Notes under the pieces: model-generated | The model's database searches: none | What the model saw: the letters and a program-made list of their open reading frames with translations, nothing else | Told to the model about the DNA's origin: nothing | Shown: positions 46,329 to 55,627 of the stretch, piece by piece | Layout: every line of letters begins with the position of its first letter | How positions within the stretch are numbered: the first letter of the stretch is position 1 | Translations under genes and position numbers: made by a program | Source of the DNA: Microbacterium sp. EYE_78 | Lineage (GTDB): Bacteria; Actinomycetota; Actinomycetes; Actinomycetales; Microbacteriaceae | Assembly: GCF_023149035.1 (NCBI RefSeq) | Contig: NZ_JAHXMY010000002.1 | Location: 248,001 to 312,000, forward strand | Reading direction: 5' to 3' | Length of the DNA stretch: 64,000 bases

Positions 46329-47656
46329 TGGACTACGTCATGTTGGGCGTGGGGCTCCTGCTGACAGTGGGGACCGGCCTGTTCGTGGCGAGCGAGTTCG
46401 CGCTCGTCAACCTCGACCGCGCCGACCTCGAAGCGCGTCGCGCGGCCGGCGAATCCCGACTGTCGCTGACGATCAACGCGCTGCGGATCACCTCGACGCA
46501 CCTGTCCAGCGCGCAGCTCGGCATCACCCTGACCACGCTGCTGACCGGCTACACCATGGAACCCGCGCTCTCGAACCTGATGAGCCCGCTGTTCACCGCG
46601 TGGGGCGTGCCCGAAGCGGCATCCCGCCCCATCGCGACCGTCGTGGCCATCTCGGCTGCGACGATCTTCTCGATGATCATCGGTGAGCTCGTCCCGAAGA
46701 ACTTCGCCCTCGCCGTGCCGCGACAGACCGCGAAGCTCGTCATCGGGTTCCAGACCGTCTTCACGACGGTGTTCCGTCCCGCCATCACACTCCTCAACGG
46801 CAGCGCCAACGCGGTGCTGCGATCGATAGGCGTCGAGCCCAAGGAGGAGCTCTCCGGCGCCCGCACCGCCGAGGAGCTGTCGAGCCTCGTCCGCCGATCG
46901 GCGAGCGCGGGCGTGCTCGAGAAGGACACCGCGTCGCTGCTGGATCGGACCCTCACCTTCTCGCGGCTGACCACGGCAGATGTGATGACACCGCGCCCCA
47001 GCCTGCACGCGGTGGCCGCCGACGACTGCGTCGAAGAGGTCATCCAGCTGGCGCGCCGCACGGGCCACAGCCGCTTCCCCGTGTACGGCGAGTCCATGGA
47101 CGACATCTCGGGCATCGTGCATCTGAAGCAGGCCGTGTCGGTGCCCCGGGAGCGTCGCGGCGACGTCCCCGTGGCAGCCATCGCCGAGGAGCCGCTCCGC
47201 GTCCCCGAGGCCGTGCACCTGGACGGGCTGATGTCGGAGCTCCGCTCCCGCGGCTACCAGATGGCCGTCGTCGTCGACGAGTACGGCGGGACGGCGGGCG
47301 TCGTGACCCTCGAGGACCTCGTGGAGGAGATCGTGGGCGAGGTGCTCGACGAGCACGACCGCAGCCGCGCGGGCGTGGTGCGTGCCAAGGGCTCGATCAT
47401 CTTCCCGGGCGACCTCCGACCCGACGAGGTGCTCGACCGCACCGGCATCCGCGTCCCGGAGGGGGACGTCTACGACACCGTGGGCGGCTTCATCATGGCG
47501 ACGCTGGAACGCATCCCCGCCGTCGGGGACGAGATCCGGATCGAGGACGGCACCATCACCGTGCAGCGCATGGACGGCCGGCGCGTCGACCGCGTCAAGT
47601 TCGTGGCCGCGCCCGTGCCTGTCGGAGCCGAGACCGAAGGGGGTGAGCGACGATGA
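46328..47656 (+). CDS. CNNM/CorC-family membrane transporter protein (first of pair)
   Basis: 442 residues. An N-terminal DUF21 domain with about three to four helices ([77 protein letters not shown]) is followed by a CBS pair ([48 protein letters not shown]) and a C-terminal CorC_HlyC domain. Homologues transport Mg2+ or other divalent cations and resist excess metal; older annotation says hemolysin. The ATG at 46328 has GGGGGTG upstream within the small ORF. It overlaps the second paralogue. Confidence 0.9.
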   Translation: MDYVMLGVGLLLTVGTGLFVASEFALVNLDRADLEARRAAGESRLSLTINALRITSTHLSSAQLGITLTTLLTGYTMEPALSNLMSPLFTAWGVPEAASRPIATVVAISAATIFSMIIGELVPKNFALAVPRQTAKLVIGFQTVFTTVFRPAITLLNGSANAVLRSIGVEPKEELSGARTAEELSSLVRRSASAGVLEKDTASLLDRTLTFSRLTTADVMTPRPSLHAVAADDCVEEVIQLARRTGHSRFPVYGESMDDISGIVHLKQAVSVPRERRGDVPVAAIAEEPLRVPEAVHLDGLMSELRSRGYQMAVVVDEYGGTAGVVTLEDLVEEIVGEVLDEHDRSRAGVVRAKGSIIFPGDLRPDEVLDRTGIRVPEGDVYDTVGGFIMATLERIPAVGDEIRIEDGTITVQRMDGRRVDRVKFVAAPVPVGAETEGGERR

Positions 47657-48705
47657 ACGACTGGGCCGGAATCGCATGGCTGGTCGTCCTGCTGGTCGCC
47701 AACGCCTTCTTCGTCGGCGCCGAGTTCGCCGTCATCTCGGCGCGCCGGTCGCAGATCGAGCCGCTCGCCGAGAAGGGCTCGCGCTCTGCCAAGACCGCGC
47801 TGTGGGCGATGGAGCACGCGACCCTGATGCTCGCGACCTGCCAGCTCGGCATCACGATCTGCTCGCTGCTGATCCTGAACGTGTCGGAGCCGGCGATCCA
47901 CCATCTGCTCGCCGTGCCGCTCGAGGCCATCGGGCTGCCCTACGCGGTCGTCGACGTCACGGGCTTCGTCATCGCCCTGCTGCTCGTCTCGTACCTGCAC
48001 GTCGTGTTCGGCGAGATGGTCCCGAAGAACCTCGCGTTCTCGCTGCCCGACCGTGCGGTGCTCATGCTCGCTCCGCCGCTCGTGTTCGTCTCGCGGGTCT
48101 TCCACCCGATCATCGTGGCGCTCAACTGGATCGCCAACCACATCGTGCGGCTGTTCCGCGTCGAGCCGAAGGACGAGGCCGCCTCGACCTTCACCCTCGA
48201 CGAGGTCGCCACGATCGTGAACCAGTCGCGGATGGAGGGTTTGCTCGACGACGCCTCGGGCGCGGTCGCGATGGCGGTGGAGTTCACCGACAAGAAGGCG
48301 AAGGATGTCGCGGTCCCGCTCTCGGAGCTCGTGACTCTGCCCGAGTCGACCACACCGGACGAGATCGAGCGGGCGGTCGCCCGGCATGGCTTCTCGCGGT
48401 ACGTGATCGTCGACGACGAGGGGATGCCGCTCGGCTACGTCCATTTGAAGGACGTCCTGCGCGCGGCCGAGGGAGAGGGGTCCGAGGACACCGTGGCGCG
48501 CCCCATCAAGCCGAAGCGGATCCACCACATGATCCCGATCGGCGAGACGACCGACCTCGAGGACGCGCTCGCGCTCATGCGGCGCTCGAGCCGGCACCTC
48601 GCGCAGGTGCGCGACTCGGCGGGGGAGACCACCGCGGTGCTGTTCCTCGAGGACATCATCGAGGAGCTCGTCGGCGAGGTGCATGACGCGACTCGCCGCC
48701 GGTGA
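47653..48705 (+). CDS. CNNM/CorC-family membrane protein (second of pair)
   Basis: 350 residues, start overlapping the previous stop (ATGA). DUF21 helices (AWLVVLLVANAFFVGAEFAVISARRSQIE, VDVTGFVIALLLVSYLHVVFGEMVPKNLAF) and a CBS pair (DVAVPLSELVTLPE, GFSRYVIVDDEGMPLGYVHLKD, TAVLFLEDIIEELVGEV) are present. The C-terminal CorC_HlyC domain of its partner is missing, so it ends about 85 residues earlier. The pair probably works as a heteromer in cation export. A strong terminator follows. Confidence 0.9.
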   Translation: MNDWAGIAWLVVLLVANAFFVGAEFAVISARRSQIEPLAEKGSRSAKTALWAMEHATLMLATCQLGITICSLLILNVSEPAIHHLLAVPLEAIGLPYAVVDVTGFVIALLLVSYLHVVFGEMVPKNLAFSLPDRAVLMLAPPLVFVSRVFHPIIVALNWIANHIVRLFRVEPKDEAASTFTLDEVATIVNQSRMEGLLDDASGAVAMAVEFTDKKAKDVAVPLSELVTLPESTTPDEIERAVARHGFSRYVIVDDEGMPLGYVHLKDVLRAAEGEGSEDTVARPIKPKRIHHMIPIGETTDLEDALALMRRSSRHLAQVRDSAGETTAVLFLEDIIEELVGEVHDATRRR

Positions 48706-48710
48706 GCCGA

Positions 48711-48745
48711 CGAGGGGCGGGGATGCGTCGCATCCCCGCCCCTCG
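48711..48745 (+). terminator. Terminator after the CNNM pair
   Basis: CGAGGGGCGGGGATGCG (48711-48727) and CGCATCCCCGCCCCTCG (48729-48745) are perfectly complementary, making a 14-15-bp stem. It may also serve the convergent oxidoreductase gene. Confidence 0.85.
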
Positions 48746-48753
48746 TGCGTCCG

Positions 48754-49833
48754 TCAGGCGCGCGGCCGGGCGCGGACGTACTGCGGCGGCCAGAGCGCCG
48801 CGGCGGCGTCGTCGTCGGCCAGCTCGGCGGCGGCGCGAAGGGCGAAGTGCGGGTCGCGCAGCCAGCCGCGACCGACCATGACCGCGTCGGCGAGGCCGTC
48901 CTGCAGGATCCGCTCCGCGTGCGGACCGTCGCTGATCTCGCCGACGGCGGTGACGAGCAGACCGGTGCGCTCGCGCACCGTCGCCGCGAACGGCACCTGG
49001 TAGCCCGGCCCCGTCGTGATCCGCTGATGCGCGACGAGCCCGCCAGTCGAGATGTCGATCACGCGTGCGCCGAGCCCGCCGACCCACCCGGCGACCGTCG
49101 CGGTCTCGTCGACGTGCCAGCCGCCGTCCGCCCAGTCCGTCGCCGAGAACCGGACCGCGAGGATCCGGCCGGGCGCGGCATCCCGCACGGCCTCCACGAC
49201 CCGCAGCAGCAGGCGTGCGCGGTTCTCGAGCGACCCGCCGTACTCGTCGTCCCGGTGGTTCGACAGCGGCGAGAGGAACTGGTGCAGCAGGTACCCGTGC
49301 GCGGCGTGCACCTCGAGGAGGTCGAACCCCGCCTCGTCGGCACGTCGGGCGGCGTCCGCGAAGGACGTCACGAGCCGCTCGATCCCGGCGGTGTCGAGCG
49401 CGGCCGGCTCGGCGTAGCCGTCGAAGGCGATCGCCGACGGCGCGACCGTCGCCCAGCCCCCGCGCTCGACCGGGACGCTGCCGCGCTCGTCGTCGAACGG
49501 ACGCCAGGTCGACGCCTTGCGCCCGGCATGGGCGAGCTGGATGCCGGCGGCCGCCCCGCGGGAGTGGATCGCCGCGACGATCGGAGCCCAGGCATCCCGC
49601 TGCGCGTCGTTCCACAGGCCGGTGTCGCCGGGGCTGATGCGGCCCTCGGGGACGACGGCGCTGGCCTCGGCGATCACGAGGCCGGCACCGCCCGACGCGA
49701 ACTGCGCGAGGTGCACGTGGTGCCATTCGCCCGGCAGACCGTCGGTGGCGGAGTACTGGCACATCGGCGACACCCACAGGCGGTTGCGGACGGTCCGCCC
49801 GTCGATCGCGAGAGGGCTCAGCAGCAGGCTCAT
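48754..49833 (-). CDS. NADH:flavin oxidoreductase, Old Yellow Enzyme family (YqjM-like)
   Basis: 359 residues. FMN TIM barrel: RNRLWVSPMCQYSATDG contains the Cys that tunes FMN in the thermophilic-like OYE subgroup. GIQLAHAGRKAS, the active pair in EVHAAHGYLLHQFLSPLSNHRDDEYGGS, and MVGRGWLRDPHFAL follow. Reduces activated C=C bonds or quinones with NAD(P)H. The natural substrate is unknown. Divergent from nnrD by 29 bp. Confidence 0.93.
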   Translation of the reverse strand: MSLLLSPLAIDGRTVRNRLWVSPMCQYSATDGLPGEWHHVHLAQFASGGAGLVIAEASAVVPEGRISPGDTGLWNDAQRDAWAPIVAAIHSRGAAAGIQLAHAGRKASTWRPFDDERGSVPVERGGWATVAPSAIAFDGYAEPAALDTAGIERLVTSFADAARRADEAGFDLLEVHAAHGYLLHQFLSPLSNHRDDEYGGSLENRARLLLRVVEAVRDAAPGRILAVRFSATDWADGGWHVDETATVAGWVGGLGARVIDISTGGLVAHQRITTGPGYQVPFAATVRERTGLLVTAVGEISDGPHAERILQDGLADAVMVGRGWLRDPHFALRAAAELADDDAAAALWPPQYVRARPRA

Positions 49834-49862
49834 GGGGGTCTCCGTCGAAGTAGGGTGGCGCC

Positions 49863-50678
49863 ATGACGGCGCGGGCGTGGACGAAGGCGGACGTGTCCGC
49901 CGTGCTCCGGGGGCCGGTGGCCTCCGACGACAAGTATTCCCGCGGTGTGGTGGGTCTTCGGACCGGATCCGACGCATTCCCGGGCGCGGCCGTCCTCGGT
50001 GTCGAGGCCGCGTGGCGCACCGGCATCGGGATGGTCCGGTACACGGGGCCGCGCCGGGCCCAGGATCTCGTGCTCGCGCGACGCCCCGAGACGGTGACCG
50101 CCGACGGCCGGGTGCAGGCCTGGGTGATCGGCTCGGGGACGGATGCCGAGGCCCGGTCCGCACGCGAGACGGCGGCCCTCCGTCGCATCCTCGAGGGGGA
50201 CGTGCCCGTCATCGTCGATGCGGGGGCGCTCGGACTCGCGGCGGGCGCAGGCGCACCCGTGCTCGTCACGCCGCACGCGGGCGAGCACGCCCGGCTGCGC
50301 GCGTCGCTCGGCCTGGACCCCGACGTCGACGACGTCCAGGAGACCGCCGAGGCGCTCGGGGCCGTCGTGGTCCGCAAGGGCGCGTCCACGCGCGTCGCCG
50401 CACCCGGGCAGGCCCCGATCGCGGTCGAGGCGCCGACGTCCTGGCTCGCGACCGCGGGCACGGGCGATGTGCTCGCCGGAGCGCTCGGCGCCGCCGTCGC
50501 CGCCTCGCACGAGACCGGCCTCACGGCCTTGCAGCGGGTCGCGGCATCCGCGGTGTGGCTGCACGGACGGGCAGGGCGACTCGCCGCGGACGAGCGGGCA
50601 GGCGGGCCGATCGCCGCGCTCGACGTCGCCGAGCACCTGCCGCGCGCGGTGGCCGAGGCGATCGGCGGGGCGGCGTGA
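49863..50678 (+). CDS. nnrD: ADP-dependent NAD(P)H-hydrate dehydratase
   Basis: 271 residues. The ribokinase-like repair enzyme that regenerates NAD(P)H from its hydrate. Motifs: KYSRGVVGL, VTPHAGEHARL and the nucleotide loop ATAGTGDVLAGALGA. Only the dehydratase domain is present. The NnrE epimerase domain, fused in many bacteria, is absent. TAGGGT (49851-49856) lies 6 nt before the ATG with no Shine-Dalgarno, so it is probably leaderless. Confidence 0.93.
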   Translation: MTARAWTKADVSAVLRGPVASDDKYSRGVVGLRTGSDAFPGAAVLGVEAAWRTGIGMVRYTGPRRAQDLVLARRPETVTADGRVQAWVIGSGTDAEARSARETAALRRILEGDVPVIVDAGALGLAAGAGAPVLVTPHAGEHARLRASLGLDPDVDDVQETAEALGAVVVRKGASTRVAAPGQAPIAVEAPTSWLATAGTGDVLAGALGAAVAASHETGLTALQRVAASAVWLHGRAGRLAADERAGGPIAALDVAEHLPRAVAEAIGGAA

Positions 50679-50708
50679 GCGCGGAGCGATCGTCCTAGGC
50701 TGAGACGC

Positions 50709-51926
50709 GTGACGAACCGCGCCGTACTCTGGGTCGCGTTCGCCGTCGTGCACGTGGGCGTCGCCGTCCTCGGCTTCCTGATGCCGAACGAGCCGATGGG
50801 CGACGTGTACCGCGTCTACGAGCCGTGGTCGAGCGCCGCGTTCGAGGGACGCGGGGTCGTCGGGGTCACCGAGCAGTGGGTCTACCCGCAGCTCGCCCTC
50901 GTGCCGATGCTCCTCGCACACGGACCCGCGATGCTCGTCGGCGACTACATCCTCGGCTGGGCGGTCCTGGTGACGGTGGTCGACGCGGTCGCCTTCCGGG
51001 TGCTGCTCGGGTCGGGGCGCGCGCACGGCCGTGCGGTGGCGGCGTGGTTCTGGCTGGTGGCGATCGCCTGTCTCGGACCGGTCGGCATGTACCGGATCGA
51101 CGGCGTGACGGTGCCGCTGGCGATCCTCGGATGCCTGTGGCTCATCGGCCGACCGTGGCTCGCGTCCGTCCTCCTCGCCGCGGCGACGTGGATGAAGGTG
51201 TGGCCGGCTGCGCTGCTCGCGGCAGCGGTGATCGCGGTGCGGCGCCGGGGCGCCATCGTCGGCGGCGCCGCGGTCGTCACCGCGGTCGTCCTGGCCGCAG
51301 TCGTGGCTGCCGGCGGCGCGGAGCACGCGCTGGGCTTCGTCGCGGGGCAGGCCGGTCGCGGACTGCAGGTCGAGGCGCCGGTGAGCGCGGTCTACCTCTG
51401 GGGCGCCCTCCTGGGGCTGGAGGGATTCTGGGTCTTCTACGACCAGGAGCTGCTCACCTTCCAGGTCACCGGGACGCACGTCGACATCGTCATCGCCGCG
51501 ATGACGCCGCTCCTCGCCGTCGCGGCGCTCGCGGTCGCCGGTCTGGGCACGTGGCAGGTGCGGCGCGGGGTGCCCTTCGTGCGGCTCTTCCCGGTGCTCG
51601 GACTGTCCCTCGTCACGGCGCTCATCGTCTTCAACAAGGTCGGCTCGCCGCAGTTCCAGACCTGGCTGTTCCCGATCGTCGTCTTCGGTCTCGTGGTCGA
51701 CCGGCGTCGCTGGGCCCGCCCGGGACTCCTCGTCCTCCTGGCCGCTGCGCTCACCCAGGCCGTGTACCCGGTGCTGTACGCCGGGATCCTCGTCCCCGAG
51801 CCGGTCGCGGTCACCGTCCTGACCGCGCGCAACCTCGCGCTCACCGCCCTGTTCGTCTGGATGCTCGTCCGTCTCGTCCGCCTGCCGGCGCCGGCGCGGC
51901 ATCCTGTGGTCATCGCCTCGTCCTGA
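50709..51926 (+). CDS. GT-C-like polyprenyl-phosphate glycosyltransferase family (GT87/DUF2029) membrane protein
   Basis: 405 residues with about ten transmembrane helices. The first loop has DVYRVYEPWS and the Asp/Glu residues expected of GT-C enzymes. VYPQLALVPMLL, YRIDGVTVPLAILGCLWL, TWMKVWPAALL and NKVGSPQFQTWLFP follow the GT87 pattern of actinobacterial mannosyl/arabinosyltransferases. The donor lipid is probably a polyprenyl-phosphate sugar, with the acceptor in the envelope. TAGGCT (50696-50701) 7 nt before the GTG suggests a leaderless mRNA. Confidence 0.75.
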   Translation: MTNRAVLWVAFAVVHVGVAVLGFLMPNEPMGDVYRVYEPWSSAAFEGRGVVGVTEQWVYPQLALVPMLLAHGPAMLVGDYILGWAVLVTVVDAVAFRVLLGSGRAHGRAVAAWFWLVAIACLGPVGMYRIDGVTVPLAILGCLWLIGRPWLASVLLAAATWMKVWPAALLAAAVIAVRRRGAIVGGAAVVTAVVLAAVVAAGGAEHALGFVAGQAGRGLQVEAPVSAVYLWGALLGLEGFWVFYDQELLTFQVTGTHVDIVIAAMTPLLAVAALAVAGLGTWQVRRGVPFVRLFPVLGLSLVTALIVFNKVGSPQFQTWLFPIVVFGLVVDRRRWARPGLLVLLAAALTQAVYPVLYAGILVPEPVAVTVLTARNLALTALFVWMLVRLVRLPAPARHPVVIASS

Positions 51927-51950
51927 TCCGTTCCGCACCTGGAGGTCCTC

Positions 51951-52292
51951 ATGCTCATCGCCTTCTCCGTCGCCCCCAGCGGCACGGGCCGTTCCGACGG
52001 CTCGGTCCACGACGCCGTGGCGGCCGCGGTCGCCGTCGTGCGTGCATCCGGGCTGCCGCATCGGACGACGTCGATGTTCACGGAGGTCGAGGGGGAGTGG
52101 GACGAGGTGATGGCCGTCGTGAAGGGCGCCGTCGACGCGGTCCAGCCGTTCGGCTCGCGGGTCTCGCTCGTGCTCAAGGCCGACATCCGACCCGGGTACA
52201 CGGGCGAACTCGACGGGAAGGTCGAGCGCCTCGAGTCGGCGATCGAATCGATTCGTGACGGGCAGGGGAGCGGCACTACACTCCCGGAGTGA
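51951..52292 (+). CDS. Thiamine-binding (MTH1187/YkoF-like, UPF0045) protein
   Basis: 113 residues: LIAFSVAPSGTGRSDGSVHDAVAAAV, then GLPHRTTSMFTEVEGEWDEVMAVVKGA and RVSLVLKADIRPGYTGEL, a ferredoxin-like fold that binds thiamine or its precursors. ATG with GGAGGT upstream. It overlaps the following MFS gene by 4 bp (GTGA), so the carrier may move a related compound. Confidence 0.88.
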   Translation: MLIAFSVAPSGTGRSDGSVHDAVAAAVAVVRASGLPHRTTSMFTEVEGEWDEVMAVVKGAVDAVQPFGSRVSLVLKADIRPGYTGELDGKVERLESAIESIRDGQGSGTTLPE

Positions 52293-53515
52293 CGTCTTCC
52301 CCCACTCCTCGGCGCGCCGCGACCGGTGCGCTGTTCGCCCTCGCCGTCGGCAGCTTCGGGATCGGGATGACGGAGTTCGTCGTGATGGGCCTCCTGCCCG
52401 AGATCGCCCGTGAGCTGCTCCCGTCCGCATGGGCCGCATCGCAGGCCGACGCGATCGCGTCGGCCGGATGGCTGATCACCCTCTACGCGCTGGGCGTGGT
52501 GATCGGCGCCCCGACCATCGCGGCGTCCGTCGCGAAGTACCCCCGCCATCGCGTGATGCTGCTCCTCGCGCTCGCCCTCACGGTGTGCAACGCACTCACA
52601 CTCTTCCTGCCGACGTTCGAGCTGGTGGCGGCGTCCCGCCTGCTGGCGGGTCTCCCGCACGGTGCATACTTCGGCATCGGCGCCCTCGTCGCAGCCGACG
52701 TCATGGGACCCGGCAACCGCGCGAAGGGCGTCGCGTTCGTCCTCACCGGTCTCACCGTCGCGAACGTCGTCGGCGTCCCGCTCGGCACCTTCCTCGGGCA
52801 GCACCTCGGGTGGCGGTGGGCCTTCGTCCTCGTGGTCGCGATCTTCGCCGCCGCCACGGCCCTCATCGCTGCCACCGTGCCCGCCCACGCGGGGGAGCCC
52901 TCGCGCACCATCCGTGCCGAGCTCGGCGTCTTCCGCATCGGGCAGGTCTGGCTCGCGCTGGGCATCGGCGCGGTGGGCTTCGGTGGGTTCTTCGCCGTCT
53001 ACACGTACGTCGCGCCGCTCGTGACCGAGGTGGCGGGGTCGCCCGCGTGGACGGTGCCGATCGTCCTCGTGATCCTCGGCATCGGGATGACGGTGGGCAA
53101 CCTCATCGGCGGGCACCTCGCCGACGTCAACCTCATCCGTGCCCTCTTCGGCCTCATGGGACTGCTGATCCTCGCGCAGGCGCTCCTCGCGCTGACCTCG
53201 GGCTGGATCGTCACGCTGGTCGCCTTCGTCTTCCTCGTCGGGTTCGCCTCGTCGGCCGTGAGCCCGACGATCCAGACCCGGCTGATGGACGTCGCCGGCG
53301 ACAACCAGTCGATCGCCGCGGCCCTGAACCATTCCGCGCTGAACACGGGCAATGCGCTCGGCGCCGCGCTCGGCGGCGCCGTGATCGCGGCGGGACTCGG
53401 CTTCACCGCACCGGTATGGGTGGGCCTCGCGCTCGCCGTCGGCGGACTCGGCATCGCGGTGCTCAGCGTCGCCCTCGAGCGGCGGTCGTCGCGGCGCGCC
53501 GAGGCGCTGGTCTGA
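52289..53515 (+). CDS. MFS transporter, DHA1-type
   Basis: 408 residues, 12 predicted helices. The family signature GMTEFVVMGLLPEIA in helix 1 is typical of the AraJ/YdhP drug-proton group of the major facilitator superfamily, with RLLAGLPHGAYFGIGALVAAD. GTG start overlapping the upstream gene. Substrate unknown; coupling to a thiamine-binding protein is the only hint. Confidence 0.9.
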   Translation: MTSSPTPRRAATGALFALAVGSFGIGMTEFVVMGLLPEIARELLPSAWAASQADAIASAGWLITLYALGVVIGAPTIAASVAKYPRHRVMLLLALALTVCNALTLFLPTFELVAASRLLAGLPHGAYFGIGALVAADVMGPGNRAKGVAFVLTGLTVANVVGVPLGTFLGQHLGWRWAFVLVVAIFAAATALIAATVPAHAGEPSRTIRAELGVFRIGQVWLALGIGAVGFGGFFAVYTYVAPLVTEVAGSPAWTVPIVLVILGIGMTVGNLIGGHLADVNLIRALFGLMGLLILAQALLALTSGWIVTLVAFVFLVGFASSAVSPTIQTRLMDVAGDNQSIAAALNHSALNTGNALGAALGGAVIAAGLGFTAPVWVGLALAVGGLGIAVLSVALERRSSRRAEALV

Positions 53516-53578
53516 CACGACCGCCCGGCGCACGCAACCCCGTCCGCCGGGATGCCGACCAGTCGATAGCGTCGGGGG

Positions 53579-54061
53579 ATGTCCCGCAACACGCGTCTGT
53601 TCGCCTGCACCCCTGACGACGTCTTCGCCGTCCTCGCCGACGGCTGGCTCTTCCCTTCCTGGGTGGTGGGTGCGTCGCGGATGCGTGAGGTCGCCGAGTC
53701 GTGGCCGCAGGTCGGATCCCGCCTCCACCACTCGTTCGGCGTCTGGCCGGTCCTCATCGACGACGCGACCGAGGTCCTCGAGTACGAGCACCCGCGGCAC
53801 ATCGTCCTCCGCGCGAAGGGGTGGCCCATGGGCGAGGCGCGCGTGGACATCCAGGTGAAGCCGCACCCGGAGGGCGCCATCGTCCGCATCCAGGAAGAGG
53901 CGGTCGCCGGTCCCGGGGGTCTCGTGCCCAAGCCGCTGCTCGACATCCCGCTGCAGCTCCGCAACGCCGAGACGCTCCACCGACTCGCCTACCTGGCCGA
54001 GGGGCGTGCGAGCAGGCCCACCGACGAGACCACCGCCGAGGACGAGGGCGTCGGCGAATGA
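53579..54061 (+). CDS. SRPBCC/polyketide-cyclase-like lipid-binding protein
   Basis: 160 residues of the START-like helix-grip fold: FACTPDDVFAVLADGWLFPSW, VGSRLHHSFGVWPVLIDD, VDIQVKPHPEGAIVRIQEE and a long C-terminal helix (RNAETLHRLAYLAE). It overlaps the following flavoprotein gene (ATGA), so it probably binds the hydrophobic substrate of that enzyme. TAGCGT (53567-53572) lies 6 nt before the ATG, suggesting a leaderless mRNA. Confidence 0.88.
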   Translation: MSRNTRLFACTPDDVFAVLADGWLFPSWVVGASRMREVAESWPQVGSRLHHSFGVWPVLIDDATEVLEYEHPRHIVLRAKGWPMGEARVDIQVKPHPEGAIVRIQEEAVAGPGGLVPKPLLDIPLQLRNAETLHRLAYLAEGRASRPTDETTAEDEGVGE

Positions 54062-55515
54062 CCGACCGGAACCTCGACGCGGTCGTCGTCGGGTCGGGCC
54101 CCAACGGCCTCGCCGCCGCCGTGACGCTCGCGCGGGCGGGCCTGGCGGTGCGGGTCTACGAGAAGGGCGACCAGCTGGGCGGTGGTGCGCGGACGGCGGA
54201 GATGACGCTCCCCGGCTACCGGCATGACGTCTGCTCGGCGGTGCACCCGCTCGCGTTCGAGAGCCGGTTCTTCCGCGAGTTCGGGCTCACCCGCCGGGTG
54301 GAATTCGCCGTCCCGGATGCCTCGTTCGCGCAGCCGCTCGACGGTGGCCGAGCGGCCATCGCCTACCGCGACCTCGATCGCACCGCCGACACGCTCGGAC
54401 GCGACGGCGATGCCTACGCACGTCTTCTGCGTCCGCTGGTCGAACGGGCATCGCAGGTCGCGGACTTCACGGGGCATCCGCTGCTCCGCCTGCCCCGCCA
54501 CCCGTCGGCCGCCGTCTGGTTCGGACTGCGGGCGCTGGAGCAGGGCGGCCCGGCGTGGAACGCGCGGTTCCGGGAGGATGCCGCGCCCGCCCTGCTGACC
54601 GGCGTCGCCGCGCACACCATCCTGTCGCTGCCGAGCCTCGCCGCAGCGGGGGCGGGGCTCGCGCTGTCCACCTACGGGCACGCACGCGGATGGCCGATCC
54701 CGATCGGCGGCAGCCAACGGATCGTCGACGCGATGGCCGCCGACCTCCGCGCCCACGGCGGCGAGATCGTGACGGGCCACGAGGTGCATTCGCTCGCCGA
54801 GCTGCCGCCCGCCCGAGCCGTGCTGATGGACGTCATCCCGCGGGACTTCCTGCGCATCGCCGGCGATGTCGTGCCCGCCGGCTACCGCGGGGCACTCGAG
54901 CGCTTCCGCTACGGCGGTGCGGTCGCGAAGGTGGATTTCGCGCTGTCGGGGCCGGTGCCGTGGCGGAACGCGGAGGTCCGCTCCGCCGGGACGGTGCACG
55001 TCGGCGGCACGCGCGGTGAGATGGCGGCATCCGAGAACCTCATCGCCCGCGGCGGCCTGCCGGACGCGCCGTACGTGCTCGTCGCCCAGCCGTCGGGGTT
55101 CGACGCCTCGCGGGCGCCCGCAGGTGGACACACGCTCTGGACGTACACGCACGTCCCCTCGGGCAGCACGGCCGATCGCGCCGAGGCCGTCATCCGGCAG
55201 ATCGAGCGGTTCGCCCCGGGGTTTCGCGACCTCATCGTCGCGGTGAACTCGCGGAACGCGGTCGAGGTCGAGGCGGAGAACCCCAACTACCCCGGCGGCG
55301 ACATCGCAGCGGGCGCCCCCGCACTCTGGCAGCTGCTCAAGCGTCCGGTGGTGTCCGCGGACCCGTGGCGCACCCCGGTCGACGGGGTCTACCTGTGCTC
55401 GGCGTCCACGAGCCCGGGCCCGGGCGTCCACGGGCTCGCCGGGTGGCACGCCGCGCGGTCGGCCCTCCGGCACACGTTCGGCACCCGGGTGTCGCCGGAT
55501 CTGTCCCCGCGGTGA
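54058..55515 (+). CDS. Phytoene desaturase-like FAD-dependent oxidoreductase
   Basis: 485 residues. FAD Rossmann motif VVVGSGPNGLAAAVTLARAG, then YEKGDQLGGGARTAE, and the C-terminal VYLCSASTSPGPGVHGLAGWHAA. The protein belongs to the NAD(P)/FAD superfamily that includes phytoene desaturases and carotenoid isomerases, but no carotenoid genes are adjacent. Paired with the SRPBCC protein by a 4-bp overlap. Substrate unknown. Confidence 0.88.
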   Translation: MTDRNLDAVVVGSGPNGLAAAVTLARAGLAVRVYEKGDQLGGGARTAEMTLPGYRHDVCSAVHPLAFESRFFREFGLTRRVEFAVPDASFAQPLDGGRAAIAYRDLDRTADTLGRDGDAYARLLRPLVERASQVADFTGHPLLRLPRHPSAAVWFGLRALEQGGPAWNARFREDAAPALLTGVAAHTILSLPSLAAAGAGLALSTYGHARGWPIPIGGSQRIVDAMAADLRAHGGEIVTGHEVHSLAELPPARAVLMDVIPRDFLRIAGDVVPAGYRGALERFRYGGAVAKVDFALSGPVPWRNAEVRSAGTVHVGGTRGEMAASENLIARGGLPDAPYVLVAQPSGFDASRAPAGGHTLWTYTHVPSGSTADRAEAVIRQIERFAPGFRDLIVAVNSRNAVEVEAENPNYPGGDIAAGAPALWQLLKRPVVSADPWRTPVDGVYLCSASTSPGPGVHGLAGWHAARSALRHTFGTRVSPDLSPR

Positions 55516-55627
55516 CGCGCGCCTAAACCACTTCTCGGGCCGAATCAATCCCCTCCCCGGTGCGGCGGTGCCGTCCATAGCGTGCGCGTCACGCGCCCGT
55601 GTGGGCGCTTCGCACCAGGAGGCTCAC

